Assembly: GCA_937924995.1 (NCBI GenBank)
Contig: CALEXY010000013.1
Span: 75,240 to 139,239 of the forward strand
Reading direction: 5' to 3'
Source: an uncultured Candidatus Saccharibacteria bacterium
GTDB taxonomy: Bacteria; Patescibacteriota; Saccharimonadia; Saccharimonadales; Saccharimonadaceae
Length of the DNA: 64,000 nucleotides
The notes beneath the pieces were generated by a model. That model had not been told where the DNA came from. It worked only from the letters and a program-made list of their open reading frames with translations, and did no database searches. The position numbers and the translations under genes are program-made. Of the stretch, positions 49,884 to 58,665 are shown one piece after another; the first letter of the stretch is position 1; every line of letters starts with the position of its first letter.

Positions 49884-51260
49884 ATGGGAGTGGGAAAAAG
49901 TGCGATTTTTGATATTTATAAAAAGAATATGAGAAATTTTGCTGGTTTTCTTGCATTTCTTTTCTTGGCGAATTTGGGTTTTATGGTTTTGGGTGGAGAA
50001 AGAGTGTCGGCTGCATATGTGCCGACACTTTCTGCTTCTTTGCAAAAAACAGAAGTGGAAATGACGAGTAATTTTATTTTGAATAGTTATAATAAGACTG
50101 GGGTAGAGAATATTAGGCTTACAGTCAGTGGAAAGGTGAAGGCTGGCTATAAAGTACTACTTAGTACAGATTCTGAAGAAACGGCATTAGTAAATGAAGA
50201 CCAAAATAGTTCAAGTAAAATTAGCTCAATAGACTCATTGACTAGCTTATATGCGCTTCCAGATAATACATGGGCTTATTCTGTAAAATTTAGTGAAACG
50301 TATAATTATAGTCCAATACCAAAATTATCTGCTCCGAATATTATTGGGGGAAGGAGTGATGATTTTAAATACTGGGAAACTGGAGATAATTATATAACTA
50401 GAATTGCGGTAAAAATAAATAATAACCTAGAAGCTGGGAAATATTCGAATAAATTAGTCTATTCGGTAATTTCAAATCCTTATGATAAAAAGACGGAGAT
50501 ATTGAAATATGGCTTTGGGTCAGTATCTCCAAGTGGTGGTCAATATGATACTAAGTATATAAAAAGAGCAGAAAGTATTCCTAGCGATGTGATAAATACT
50601 ACCAGTATAGAAACAAGCTCATCAGATTATGAAATAAGAGCCTGGTATGATGCTAATGAAGACACTATATTTTATTACACCGAACAAAAGAAGATATATT
50701 TACCAGTAGACAGTTGGGGTATGTTTTTAAATTTTTCTAAATTAAGAAGTCTCGACTTATCAGATTTTGATTCTAGTTATGTAACTAATTTATCAAGTAT
50801 GTTTTCACAATGTTCTGAACTTGAAGAAGTTAATCTTTCTAGTTTTGATACGAGAAATGTAACTAATATGGAAAATATGTTCAGATTTAGTCGAAAAATA
50901 AAATATCTAAATTTATCGAACTTTAATACGGAAAAAGTAACAAATATGGAAGAAATGTTTGAAAATATGCATTTTTTGATTGAACTAGATATTTCGAACT
51001 TTAATACTAAAAACGTAAAAAATATGAATAGAATGTTTGCGACGTATGCGGGGACGGTTGATGTATTGGAAAAGATATATGTTAATAGTGATTTTGATAC
51101 TTCTAATTTGATTAATTCGGTGCAGATTTTTGATGAAAGAAAAAAATTACGTGGTGGGAAAGGATCTTTCTTGGCATATCCGAGAGATGCGGATAAAACT
51201 TGGCTAAGAATTGATGATCCAGATAATGGTAGACCAGGATACTTTACTAAAAAATCTTAG
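49884..51260 (+). CDS. BspA-like surface protein 2
   Basis: A 458-residue exported protein. The start ATG 49884 lies a few bases after a -10-like TAAGATATAAG; ATG 49929 is an alternative closer to the signal peptide. The signal ends near VSA. Residues about 50-200 form an N-terminal domain shared with the protein at 62.0 kb (TALVN, NTW, SPIPKL, LEAGKYSNKLVYS). About six 26-residue BspA repeats follow (about 285-415). The C-terminal cap is KLRGGKGSF and TWLRIDDPDNGRPGYFTKKS. There is no anchor motif. It is likely an adhesin. Confidence 0.85.
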   Translation: MGVGKSAIFDIYKKNMRNFAGFLAFLFLANLGFMVLGGERVSAAYVPTLSASLQKTEVEMTSNFILNSYNKTGVENIRLTVSGKVKAGYKVLLSTDSEETALVNEDQNSSSKISSIDSLTSLYALPDNTWAYSVKFSETYNYSPIPKLSAPNIIGGRSDDFKYWETGDNYITRIAVKINNNLEAGKYSNKLVYSVISNPYDKKTEILKYGFGSVSPSGGQYDTKYIKRAESIPSDVINTTSIETSSSDYEIRAWYDANEDTIFYYTEQKKIYLPVDSWGMFLNFSKLRSLDLSDFDSSYVTNLSSMFSQCSELEEVNLSSFDTRNVTNMENMFRFSRKIKYLNLSNFNTEKVTNMEEMFENMHFLIELDISNFNTKNVKNMNRMFATYAGTVDVLEKIYVNSDFDTSNLINSVQIFDERKKLRGGKGSFLAYPRDADKTWLRIDDPDNGRPGYFTKKS

Positions 51261-51301
51261 TTAATCTCTGTGGCTATCAAAAATGGTCGTGGAATCGAAT
51301 A

Positions 51302-51310
51302 TGGTATAAT
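51302..51310 (+). promoter_or_regulatory. Extended -10 promoter of tRNA-Arg(CCT)
   Basis: TG-G-TATAAT ends eight bases before the tRNA 5' end. Confidence 0.7.
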
Positions 51311-51318
51311 TTAGGTAT

Positions 51319-51394
51319 GGCCTGGTAGCTCAATGGATAGAGCGGCTCCGTCCTAAGGAGAAGGTTGCGAGTTCGACTCCCGCCCGGGTCACCA
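51319..51394 (+). tRNA. tRNA-Arg (anticodon CCT)
   Basis: Acceptor GGCCTGG / CCGGGTC with wobbles, encoded CCA, anticodon loop GTCCTAA giving CCT (codon AGG), A20 in the D-loop. The stems hold a few mismatches (27-43 and 52-62). Confidence 0.88.
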
Positions 51395-51401
51395 AATACG
51401 T

Positions 51402-51881
51402 ATGAGAAAAATGATTTTTGATGGTCAGAGAGAAGGCGAAGAGGTGCAGTTTGTGTTCCGACGCCATTTTTTAACGGCAAAGTCCGGTGTGATATTTTTA
51501 GTTTTGATGATTATGATCGGGGTGGGATTAACTTTGCTTTGGCCAAACAATATGATGATTTTTGAGACTTTTTTGGCGCTGATTTTGGTGGGGATTTTGG
51601 GCTTCGTATATTCTTATATGTTGTGGTATTTTTCGATTTATATTGTAACCAATCAGCGAATTCGTCAGATTTCGCAAAGAGGTTTGTTTAAGAAATCAGT
51701 GGTAGACTTGGGATTAGATAAGATTCAAAGTATTTCTTATGGGGTGAACGGAATTCGCGCGGGATTGATGGGATATGGTACGATTGTGATTCAAACGGCG
51801 GTGGGGGATTTGGTAATATCGATGGTGAAAAATTCAGAAAAAATTTATAACGATTTACAAAATCTAATTAACGAGAAATAA
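51402..51881 (+). CDS. Membrane protein with bacterial PH domain
   Basis: A 159-residue protein with two helices at about 27-48 and 55-78. The bPH_2 domain (YdbS/DUF304 type) follows: FSIYIVTNQRIRQISQRGLFKKSVVDLGLDKIQSISY and then GTIVIQTAVGD. The domain is intracellular, and its role is unclear in most bacteria. It starts seven bases after the tRNA and may be read from the tRNA promoter, with tRNA processing freeing its 5' end. The next gene follows after three bases. Confidence 0.82.
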   Translation: MRKMIFDGQREGEEVQFVFRRHFLTAKSGVIFLVLMIMIGVGLTLLWPNNMMIFETFLALILVGILGFVYSYMLWYFSIYIVTNQRIRQISQRGLFKKSVVDLGLDKIQSISYGVNGIRAGLMGYGTIVIQTAVGDLVISMVKNSEKIYNDLQNLINEK

Positions 51882-51884
51882 GAA

Positions 51885-53000
51885 ATGAGCAAAGCGAAAT
51901 TAGAAAACGAAGTGGATAAAACTATGACAAACGAAACTGAAGAGATTAAAGAAAAGAAACTTTCAATCGTGGCGAAGATGAAGCAGAAACGCGAGCAAAA
52001 AAAGATTGAAGAGTTTAAAAACAAGACGGAGCTGGAAAAAGTCGAAGAGCGTCGTGAAGAGGTGCTCTCGAAGGGGCGTAAGTTCAAATATCCAATGCAA
52101 TATGCAAAATATCGCGTGGTGACGGTGACGATTATTTTGTCGGTGATGGCGGTGGTTTTGGCTTCGGGGGCAGGTTATTTTATGCTTTATAAATGGCAGA
52201 GTACGAATCCGATTCTTTATCGTTTGACTCAACTTTTGCCAGTATCGGTGGCTAACGTAAACGGCGCGGATGTGCGTTATTCGGATTATCTTTTGATTTA
52301 TCATAGTACGATTACGCCGATTGAAAAACAACAGGGTAAGCTAGATAATGCAAAAGATAATGATTTTATGGAGCAGCATTATAAGCGCTTGGCGTTGGAT
52401 GAGGCAGAGAATTATGCTTGGGCTCTGAAATTGGCGAAAGAAAATAACTTGACGGTGACCGATAAGGAAGTGGATGAAACGATTTTGGAGCACCGAAAAA
52501 TTGGGGGAGTGGAGCGTAGCGAAGAGGGATTCAAGAAGATCTTGGAGGATAATTTTGGTTTGACGATGAAGGAATATCGTCGAATGATTTATCTGTCACT
52601 GGTGAAGGAAAAAGTTTCGCAGGCAATTGATACGAATGCCGTGCAGCTTGCGGCGCAAGTAGAATCCTTGATCAAATCCGGAAAAGATTTGAAGACAATC
52701 TCGGAGGAGCTGGGGGATAAGGTGCTTTATGAAGAGACGGGGGGCTTGGTAGATAAGATGAACGTGGATGGTGGAAGATCACTCAAAGCGATGAGCTTAA
52801 ATCCGGGAGAGATTTCGGAAAAATTTGTTTCCAGCTCGGGTGATGGTTTTTATTTCGTGAAATTAGTGGCGAAAACTGATTCGACCGTGAATTATACTTC
52901 AATCAAAATTTCATTTACGGAATTTGATAGGCAAATGAAGGAAATTCGCGAGGCGGGGAAGATTAAAGAATTGATAAAAATTGATCGCCAAGAATCTTAA
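51885..53000 (+). CDS. Membrane-anchored SurA/PrsA-like foldase
   Basis: A 371-residue protein. A highly charged cytoplasmic region (1-80, Lys/Glu) precedes one helix (about 83-105) and an outer SurA-N-like helical domain (VNGADVRYSDYLLIYHS to about 255). A parvulin-like C-terminal region follows with GGLVDKM, LNPGEISEKFVSSSGDGFYFVKLV. The PPIase core appears shortened, so it may act mainly as a chaperone. Members help secreted proteins fold. With three large exported adhesins and many pilins here, such a helper fits. Confidence 0.78.
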   Translation: MSKAKLENEVDKTMTNETEEIKEKKLSIVAKMKQKREQKKIEEFKNKTELEKVEERREEVLSKGRKFKYPMQYAKYRVVTVTIILSVMAVVLASGAGYFMLYKWQSTNPILYRLTQLLPVSVANVNGADVRYSDYLLIYHSTITPIEKQQGKLDNAKDNDFMEQHYKRLALDEAENYAWALKLAKENNLTVTDKEVDETILEHRKIGGVERSEEGFKKILEDNFGLTMKEYRRMIYLSLVKEKVSQAIDTNAVQLAAQVESLIKSGKDLKTISEELGDKVLYEETGGLVDKMNVDGGRSLKAMSLNPGEISEKFVSSSGDGFYFVKLVAKTDSTVNYTSIKISFTEFDRQMKEIREAGKIKELIKIDRQES

Positions 53001-53017
53001 AAAATATTCGTAAATAG

Positions 53018-53048
53018 GTCCACCTCGGGAAACAGGGGTGGACTTTTT
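53018..53048 (+). terminator. Terminator after the foldase gene
   Basis: GTCCACC pairs with GGTGGAC over a 12-base loop, followed by T5. Confidence 0.8.
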
Positions 53049-53130
53049 AGTAAATTTGATTACAATAATCTATAAGCGTAAGTTAAGATTACGAGTACTT
53101 TAAACTTTAGAAAATTCGAAGGAGGGGGAT

Positions 53131-53847
53131 ATGGAACTAAAATTTTTGGGCAGAGGCTCGGCATTTAACGTAAAAGAGGGGAATACGGCAGCGTATTTCA
53201 TCGATGATGATCAGTTGTTTCTGATTGATTGCGGAGAGGATGTGTTCGCGAAGTTGAAGCAAAAGAGTTTGCTGGGCAGAGTGAGGGCAGTGAATTTGAT
53301 GATTACGCATACGCATTCGGATCATATTGGAAGTCTGGGCAGTCTGGTGGCTTATTTGTATCTTGTATTGCATCGACCGCTGAAAATTATTTTGCCGGAC
53401 AATGATGAATACGAAAAAACAATTGAGCAAATACTGCAGGGTTTTGGCTGTACGGAAGAAATGTATGATTTGGTGTATGACACGCAATATGATGAAAAAT
53501 TCAAAAGTTTTTCCGGGGTACGTTATGTGAAAACTTGGCATTGTGCGGAGCTAATGAGTTTCGGTCTGATTTTTACCACAAGAGAGGGCTTAGTTTATTA
53601 TTCGGGAGATACGAATGAAGTCATAAATTTGCATTATTTTTTAGCTAATGGGGTGCAGATTGCGCGAGCTTATGTTGATGTGACTTCGGTGAAGAATTCG
53701 AACGGGGCACATCTATTTGTGGGGAATCTGGCGATGGTAGTACCGGAATATTTGCGGAAGCGGATTTATTGTATGCACTTCAATGATGAAAATTGTATCG
53801 AGATGGCGCTAGGTTACGGATTTTCTGTAGTGGAATGTGAAGCGTGA
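53131..53847 (+). CDS. Metallo-beta-lactamase fold hydrolase
   Basis: A 238-residue protein. The start MELKFLGRGSAFN is typical for RNase Z-like or lactamase_B_2 members. The metal motif THTHSDHIGSLGSL lies at about residues 58-71. YYSGDTNEV gives the bridging Asp, and YCMHFNDEN the late His. The middle is shorter than in RNase Z and lacks its exosite. The substrate is unknown. GAAGGAGG precedes the ATG, and the gene has its own terminator. Confidence 0.85.
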   Translation: MELKFLGRGSAFNVKEGNTAAYFIDDDQLFLIDCGEDVFAKLKQKSLLGRVRAVNLMITHTHSDHIGSLGSLVAYLYLVLHRPLKIILPDNDEYEKTIEQILQGFGCTEEMYDLVYDTQYDEKFKSFSGVRYVKTWHCAELMSFGLIFTTREGLVYYSGDTNEVINLHYFLANGVQIARAYVDVTSVKNSNGAHLFVGNLAMVVPEYLRKRIYCMHFNDENCIEMALGYGFSVVECEA

Positions 53848-53853
53848 AGCTTG

Positions 53854-53878
53854 AAGGGAGCAGGAGGCTCCCTTTTTT
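53854..53878 (+). terminator. Terminator after the MBL gene
   Basis: AAGGGAGC pairs with GCTCCCTT over a 5-base loop, T6 run. Confidence 0.9.
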
Positions 53879-53882
53879 CTTG

Positions 53883-53888
53883 TATAAT
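53883..53888 (+). promoter_or_regulatory. -10 box of the methyltransferase gene
   Basis: TATAAT directly after the terminator T run, seven bases before ATG 53896; leaderless arrangement. Confidence 0.6.
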
Positions 53889-53895
53889 ATATAAT

Positions 53896-54363
53896 ATGAA
53901 CCCTGAATTAAAAGATTTTGTAACTAAGTATTTTACTAGAGTCGGTAAGGCTTTAGACTTAGGATGTGGTGATGGAACCGACCTTAGGGGGTTGGAAGAA
54001 ATGGGCTGGAAGTGTGACGGGGTTGATATTATAACCGGGACAGATTTGAACGAAGTCTATTTATCGCTAAATGCACCATACGACCTTGTCTATTCCAATT
54101 ATGTAATTCAAAAACTTAAGACGCCGGAGTCTTTGATTAAAACTATTGAAAATAATATAAAAAAGGGCGGAAAATTTTTTCTTCATACCTTCGATGAGTC
54201 CGATGAATTTGCGAATAAAAAATATACAAAAGAATCAATTCAGGAGTTATTTAAGGATACTGATTTGCAACCGGAATCCTGTGAGGTTATGCGAGTCTGG
54301 GATGATGAAGTAGGGCACCAGCATTATCATCAGATTCTGCAAGTAAGTGGGACAAAAAAATAG
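53896..54363 (+). CDS. SAM-dependent methyltransferase
   Basis: A 155-residue class I methyltransferase from ATG 53896; a longer reading from 53851 would run through the terminator and promoter. Motif I is GKALDLGCGDGTDL, then WKCDGVDII, YDLVYSNYVIQKL (motif IV region) and IKKGGKFFLHTFDES (motif V/VI). It is a compact member, like tellurite-resistance TehB types. The substrate is unknown. It forms a single-gene unit. Confidence 0.82.
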   Translation: MNPELKDFVTKYFTRVGKALDLGCGDGTDLRGLEEMGWKCDGVDIITGTDLNEVYLSLNAPYDLVYSNYVIQKLKTPESLIKTIENNIKKGGKFFLHTFDESDEFANKKYTKESIQELFKDTDLQPESCEVMRVWDDEVGHQHYHQILQVSGTKK

Positions 54364-54397
54364 TACGAGTAAGACTACTACGTAGTCTTTCTCGTAC
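54363..54397. other. Perfect long hairpin after the methyltransferase gene
   Basis: GTACGAG-t-AAGACTAC pairs with GTAGTCTT-t-CTCGTAC around a TAC loop. Without a T run it is not a classic terminator. Confidence 0.7.
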
Positions 54398-54401
54398 AGG
54401 C

Positions 54402-54486
54402 GACCATAAAAATAAAGAGCATGAATGCTCTTTCTTATTATGGTCTGGTGCGAGTACGGGAGAAAATCTCCCTCGGCCTCACCCCA
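54402..54486 (-). repeat. tRNA-Gly tail module and hairpin
   Basis: On the minus strand the unit ends GGGAGA-TTT-TCTCCC-GTACTCGCACCA, imitating a T-arm hairpin plus the acceptor 3' end and CCA of tRNA-Gly. A hairpin GACCATAA...TTATGGTC (54402-54445) follows directly. The arrangement parallels the tRNA-Ser tail modules although the sequence differs. Confidence 0.7.
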
Positions 54487-54492
54487 AATAAA

Positions 54493-54534
54493 TTAAAAAA
54501 ATAAGAAAGCAAGCTTTCTATTTTTCCAATTTAT
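54493..54534 (-). terminator. Terminator after tRNA-Gly
   Basis: An AT-rich hairpin with core AGAAAGC-TT-GCTTTCT and outer AAATT/AATTT pairs, directly after the CCA on the minus strand. Confidence 0.75.
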
Positions 54535-54609
54535 TGGTGCGAGTGGAGGGAGTCGGACCCTCGTCTCTTCCTTGGGAAGGAAATATAATAGCCGTTATAC
54601 GACACTCGC
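54535..54609 (-). tRNA. tRNA-Gly (anticodon CCC)
   Basis: Acceptor GCGAGTG / CACTCGC, discriminator A, encoded CCA, anticodon loop TTCCCAA giving CCC (codon GGG), T-arm GAGGG-TCCGACT-CCCTC. Confidence 0.93.
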
Positions 54610-54699
54610 GTAATTTTATTTTATCATAATTTGAGAAGGATTTTGGAAATTTCACAGTGGCTTCATAATTGAGATTTAAAATAAAAACATGGAGGAAAA

Positions 54700-55944
54700 A
54701 TGATTAAAAATGCGGTAGCCTATGTTTTTCGAAAACGCACGCGTACGATGTTGGTATTTTTGATTTTAACTTTAATTCTGGCGGTGATTTATGCGGGGTT
54801 TTCAATAATGAAAACTAGCGAGAAAATGACGAGCGCGATAAATAACGCAAACGATTTCGGTGTAAAAATTAGATCATTAAAGTCTGAGACTTTTAATGCG
54901 GAAAGTCTCGAGTCGGTCGGTAAGGAGCTTGGAGCAGAGAAGATTTTTCAATATGAAGGGGTGGCTGAGCTCAAAAACGGCAAAGTGGTGACAGGTGAGC
55001 AGCTAGTGATGCGAGAAGATTTGCCGGGTTACTTAGGAAACACGGTTATGCTTCAGGCTATAAGTGATGTAAAAAAAGACCCGTTATTTCGTAGTGAAGT
55101 ATTTAAAGTGATTGAAGGGAAAAATATTGCGCGTGGGGAAGCTGGAAAGGTTTTAGTGCATGAAGCACTGGCGAAGAAGAACCAGTGGAAGGTCGGTGAT
55201 AAGGTGAGTCTAAAAGTTTTAGGGGAAGAGAAAGACTTAGAGCTTTTCATTCAAGGAATTTTTACCGGAAAAAAACAAGAAAAATACACCGGGATGTCTT
55301 CAGATTTTAGTGAGAATATGATGTTCACGGACTACGCGACGATGACACAGGTTTTTGGCAAGAAAAAACTGGTGACGAGTCTAAAAATATTGGTATCTGA
55401 TTCTGAAAAGTTGGTGTCCTTAAAAACGGAACTGAACAAAAAAAGTGTTCAACTAGGAGACTATGAGATGATTGAAGAAGAAAATCAATTCTCGGGAATG
55501 GTGGAGTCTCTAGATATAGTGAAACAGATGATTTCTGTGATGATTATGGCGGTGATCGGGGCGGGAATAATTGTATTGTCCCTTGTGCTAATTCTTTGGG
55601 TGCGGGAAAGGATGTATGAAATTGGGATATTACTGGCGATTGGACGCAGTAAAATTAAAATTGTGGGGCAATTTATCTTGGAGTTGGTATTAGTTTCGCT
55701 GCCGGCAATGATTTTGGCGGCGATACTGGGAAGAATTTTTGTGGGATGGATTCTGGGTGCGGTTTTACAGAAAGAGAGCTTAGATAATTTAGATTTAAGC
55801 AGCTTTACGACTGGTGATGGGGGATTAGATATTTTTGCGATGAGCTACGGACTTTTGATTTTAATTATCGTTCTAGCAGTAATAGTGGCGTCGTGGATGA
55901 TTTTAGTGAAAAAACCGAAAGAAATTTTAGCGAAAATAAGTTAG
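54700..55944 (+). CDS. FtsX/MacB-type ABC permease
   Basis: A 414-residue protein. The first helix is at about 17-36, followed by a large outer domain of about 230 residues. Three C-terminal helices cover about 275-405, with the RERMYEIGILLAIGRSK loop. This is a MacB-like half transporter. It is first in an operon with the fused ATPase-permease and a two-component system, so the exporter is probably a heterodimer with the permease part of the next protein. GGAGGAAAA precedes the ATG. Confidence 0.88.
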   Translation: MIKNAVAYVFRKRTRTMLVFLILTLILAVIYAGFSIMKTSEKMTSAINNANDFGVKIRSLKSETFNAESLESVGKELGAEKIFQYEGVAELKNGKVVTGEQLVMREDLPGYLGNTVMLQAISDVKKDPLFRSEVFKVIEGKNIARGEAGKVLVHEALAKKNQWKVGDKVSLKVLGEEKDLELFIQGIFTGKKQEKYTGMSSDFSENMMFTDYATMTQVFGKKKLVTSLKILVSDSEKLVSLKTELNKKSVQLGDYEMIEEENQFSGMVESLDIVKQMISVMIMAVIGAGIIVLSLVLILWVRERMYEIGILLAIGRSKIKIVGQFILELVLVSLPAMILAAILGRIFVGWILGAVLQKESLDNLDLSSFTTGDGGLDIFAMSYGLLILIIVLAVIVASWMILVKKPKEILAKIS

Positions 55945-55952
55945 GAGGAAAA

Positions 55953-57989
55953 ATGAGTGTACTAAAAATTAAAAATGTTTCATATGCCTACGAGGGAAAT
56001 CGGGAAAATATTTTAGAAGGGGTGGATCAGAAATTTGAGCGAGGGAAATTTTATGCGATTATCGGAAAATCGGGAGCAGGAAAATCTACATTGCTTTCAC
56101 TGCTCGCGGGATTAGATGAACCGAAGAGTGGCGAGATCTTGTTTGAAGATGAAAAGATTGGTAAATATGGCTACAGTTATCATCGCAAAAACCATATCGC
56201 TCTGGTTTTTCAGAACTATAATTTGATTGATTATTTAACGCCGCTAGAAAATATTAGATTGGTGAACCAAGAGGCGACGGATGAGATTTTGGTGAAGTTG
56301 GGGTTGGATAAGGATCAAATAAATCGAAACGTGATGAAGCTTTCGGGCGGACAGCAACAACGCGTGGCGATCGCGCGGGCGTTAGTTTCGGAGGCGCCGA
56401 TTATTTTGGCGGATGAACCGACAGGAAATTTGGATGAAAACACGGCAGAGGAAATTATTGAGGTTTTGAAAAAGTTGGCAAAGGAACGCAATAAATGTGT
56501 GATTGTAGTGACGCACAGTAAGAACGTGGCGGAATCGGCGGACGTGGGTTTGGAATTAAAGGGTGGCGGATTCGGCAGATGTGGTTTTGGAATTAAAGGG
56601 AAGGAAATTGAGATAATGTTAAAAAACGCATTTTTATATGTGACGCGCAAAAAGTTAAAAAGTTTGGTGATTTTTTCTGTGGTGCTAATAATGGCGGCAC
56701 TGGGAATGATCAGCCTGGCGATTCAGGATGCGACAAGTAAGGCGGCGAGTGAGGCTTTTTCGGGAGTAACCAATAGTTTTTCAATGGAAATTAATCGTCA
56801 GGTAAACCAGGGTACGCCGCGGGGTGGGGGCAATGTGAGGGGAACTGATATTAAAAAAATTTCTGAGTCACCGGAGATTGAATATACGGTAAAAAGAATC
56901 AATAGCGTGGCGGATTTGGTAGATAAGGATATTATTGAGACGCCAGAAACTTTGCGCGGAAGGTCGGCGGAGCGCGCGAAGAATTTTAAGCGCGCAGTGA
57001 TGCTAACCGGCGTGAACGATTCGGCTAGGGAAACCAAATTTGTTTCGGGGGCATATAAACTGGTTTCGGGTGAGCATTTAAAAAATGACGATAAAAATCA
57101 AATTTTGATGCACGAAGATTTGGCGAAGAAAAATAATTTGAAAGTGGGGGATAAAATTAAAATTAAATCAAATTTATTTGACGCGGATAATGAAAAAGCG
57201 GCAAACGAAACCGTAGAGGTGGTGATCAAGGGTTTGTTTGCAGGGAAAAATACGGGGGGTGTGACAGCGGCACAGGAACTTTATGAAAATACTTTAGTGA
57301 CAGACGTTTTGACGGCGGCAAAAGTTTATGGTAACGATGAAGATACGGCGGTTTACCAAGATGCGACATTTTTTGTGAAGGGCGAGAAGAATCTTGATCA
57401 AGTGATGGCTGCGGTGAAGAAATTGGATGTGAATTGGCGCGAGTATAATTTGATAAAAAGTGCCTCAAACTATCCAGCTTTGGAACAATCAATTTCGGGA
57501 ATGTATGGAGTGGCTAACCAAATGTTTTTCGGTTCACTAATTTTTGCGGGAATAATAGTGGCTCTAGTTTTACTACTCTGGATGAACGCGAGAAAAAAGG
57601 AAATCGCAATTTTACTGGCGTTAGGTTTGGAAAAAGAACAGATTTTCGGACAGTTCGTGATAGAACTTTTGATGGTGAGCCTACCGGCGTTTGTGGGGGC
57701 TTATGTCTTGGCAGGAAAATTTGCGAAAATAATGGGGAATGACATTTTAAAAAATGTAACAACTGGGGTGACAAAACAGATGGCGAAACAGGCTGGGGCA
57801 ACGCAGTTGGGTGGGGGCGCAGAAATGGAAGGTTTTACCAAAACCCTTTCGGCAATTGATGTACAGATGACGACTAACGCGGTGGTGATAACGGTGGTTT
57901 TCATGTTGGTAATCATACTGGTTTCGCTTGGAATAATAAGCTATCGAAATTTGAAAAAGAATCCAAAGGAACTTTTGACAGAGCTCTAA
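55953..57989 (+). CDS. Fused ABC ATPase-permease created by a 37-bp duplication
   Basis: A 678-residue frame from ATG 55953 (AGGAGG upstream). Residues 1-215 are a LolD/MacB-type ATPase: GKSGAGKSTLL, LSGGQQQRVAIARAL, ILADEPTGNLD, VVTHSKN. Residues 222-678 are a MacB permease with its own Met at 56616, a preceding GGGAAGGAAA and an ending KNPKELLTEL. The join lies in the tandem repeat 56536-56609. Removing one repeat copy restores an ATPase ending LKGRKLR followed by TAATG at the permease start. So two coupled genes were ancestral, and the fusion looks recent. The permease could still be started separately. Confidence 0.88.
   Translation: MSVLKIKNVSYAYEGNRENILEGVDQKFERGKFYAIIGKSGAGKSTLLSLLAGLDEPKSGEILFEDEKIGKYGYSYHRKNHIALVFQNYNLIDYLTPLENIRLVNQEATDEILVKLGLDKDQINRNVMKLSGGQQQRVAIARALVSEAPIILADEPTGNLDENTAEEIIEVLKKLAKERNKCVIVVTHSKNVAESADVGLELKGGGFGRCGFGIKGKEIEIMLKNAFLYVTRKKLKSLVIFSVVLIMAALGMISLAIQDATSKAASEAFSGVTNSFSMEINRQVNQGTPRGGGNVRGTDIKKISESPEIEYTVKRINSVADLVDKDIIETPETLRGRSAERAKNFKRAVMLTGVNDSARETKFVSGAYKLVSGEHLKNDDKNQILMHEDLAKKNNLKVGDKIKIKSNLFDADNEKAANETVEVVIKGLFAGKNTGGVTAAQELYENTLVTDVLTAAKVYGNDEDTAVYQDATFFVKGEKNLDQVMAAVKKLDVNWREYNLIKSASNYPALEQSISGMYGVANQMFFGSLIFAGIIVALVLLLWMNARKKEIAILLALGLEKEQIFGQFVIELLMVSLPAFVGAYVLAGKFAKIMGNDILKNVTTGVTKQMAKQAGATQLGGGAEMEGFTKTLSAIDVQMTTNAVVITVVFMLVIILVSLGIISYRNLKKNPKELLTEL
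56536..56609 (+). repeat. 37-bp tandem duplication at the ATPase-permease junction
   Basis: 56536-56572 and 56573-56609 share the core TTTGGAATTAAAGGG and flanks. 37 is not a multiple of three, so the frame shifts and the ATPase stop is bypassed. Confidence 0.88.
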
Positions 57990-58008
57990 ATTTGGTATAT
58001 TTAGATTA

Positions 58009-58665
58009 ATGAAAATATTGATCGTAGAGGATGACCGAATGATTCGGGAAGGGGTGGTAGAATTTTTGCGGGAATTTAAATACGAGATGGTCGAGGCGGG
58101 GGATGGGATAGAGGCGCTGAAGAAGTTTAATCATGAAATTAATTTGGTGATTTTAGATATCAAATTGCCGTCGATGAGTGGGCTAGAAGTTTTAAGAAAA
58201 ATTCGTGAAAAAAGTCGAGTACCGGTTTTGATGATGACGGCATTTTCGGATGAAGAATCGCAGATTATGGCCTTTTCGAATTTGGCGGATGGGTTTATGG
58301 AAAAACCGTTTTCGTTACCGGTTTTGAAAGCGCGAGTGGAAGCATTACTGAAGAAGACTTTAGGTGAGGATCTAAGAGAATTTAATTATCAAGAAACGAA
58401 GATTGATTTTGTGAGTTTTCGAGCTGAGATAGCAGGGCAAGCAGTAGAAGTGAAACCGAAGGAACTGGAGATTTTAAAATATTTGTTTTTGAATGAGGGG
58501 CGAGTTCTCAAGAGGGGGCAAATTATTGAAAATGTCTGGAAGGAAAGTGAAGAAATTCCGTTTGATCGGGTGATCGATGTTTATATTAAAGAACTAAGAA
58601 AAAAATTAAAACTGGATTGTATTTATACGGTGCGCGGGGTGGGATATAAATTGGAGCGAAAATGA
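58009..58665 (+). CDS. OmpR-family response regulator
   Basis: A 218-residue protein. The receiver domain has acidic pocket EDD (7-9), phosphoacceptor Asp50 (VILDIKLPSMSG), Thr76 and Lys99. The C-terminal winged helix (about 125-218) has KPKELEILKYLFLNEGRVLKR and DVYIKELRKKL, YTVRGVGYKLE. It binds DNA when phosphorylated by the kinase encoded next (ATGA overlap). It lies 19 bases after the ABC operon, which suggests control of that exporter, as in BceRS-like antimicrobial-peptide modules. Confidence 0.95.
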   Translation: MKILIVEDDRMIREGVVEFLREFKYEMVEAGDGIEALKKFNHEINLVILDIKLPSMSGLEVLRKIREKSRVPVLMMTAFSDEESQIMAFSNLADGFMEKPFSLPVLKARVEALLKKTLGEDLREFNYQETKIDFVSFRAEIAGQAVEVKPKELEILKYLFLNEGRVLKRGQIIENVWKESEEIPFDRVIDVYIKELRKKLKLDCIYTVRGVGYKLERK

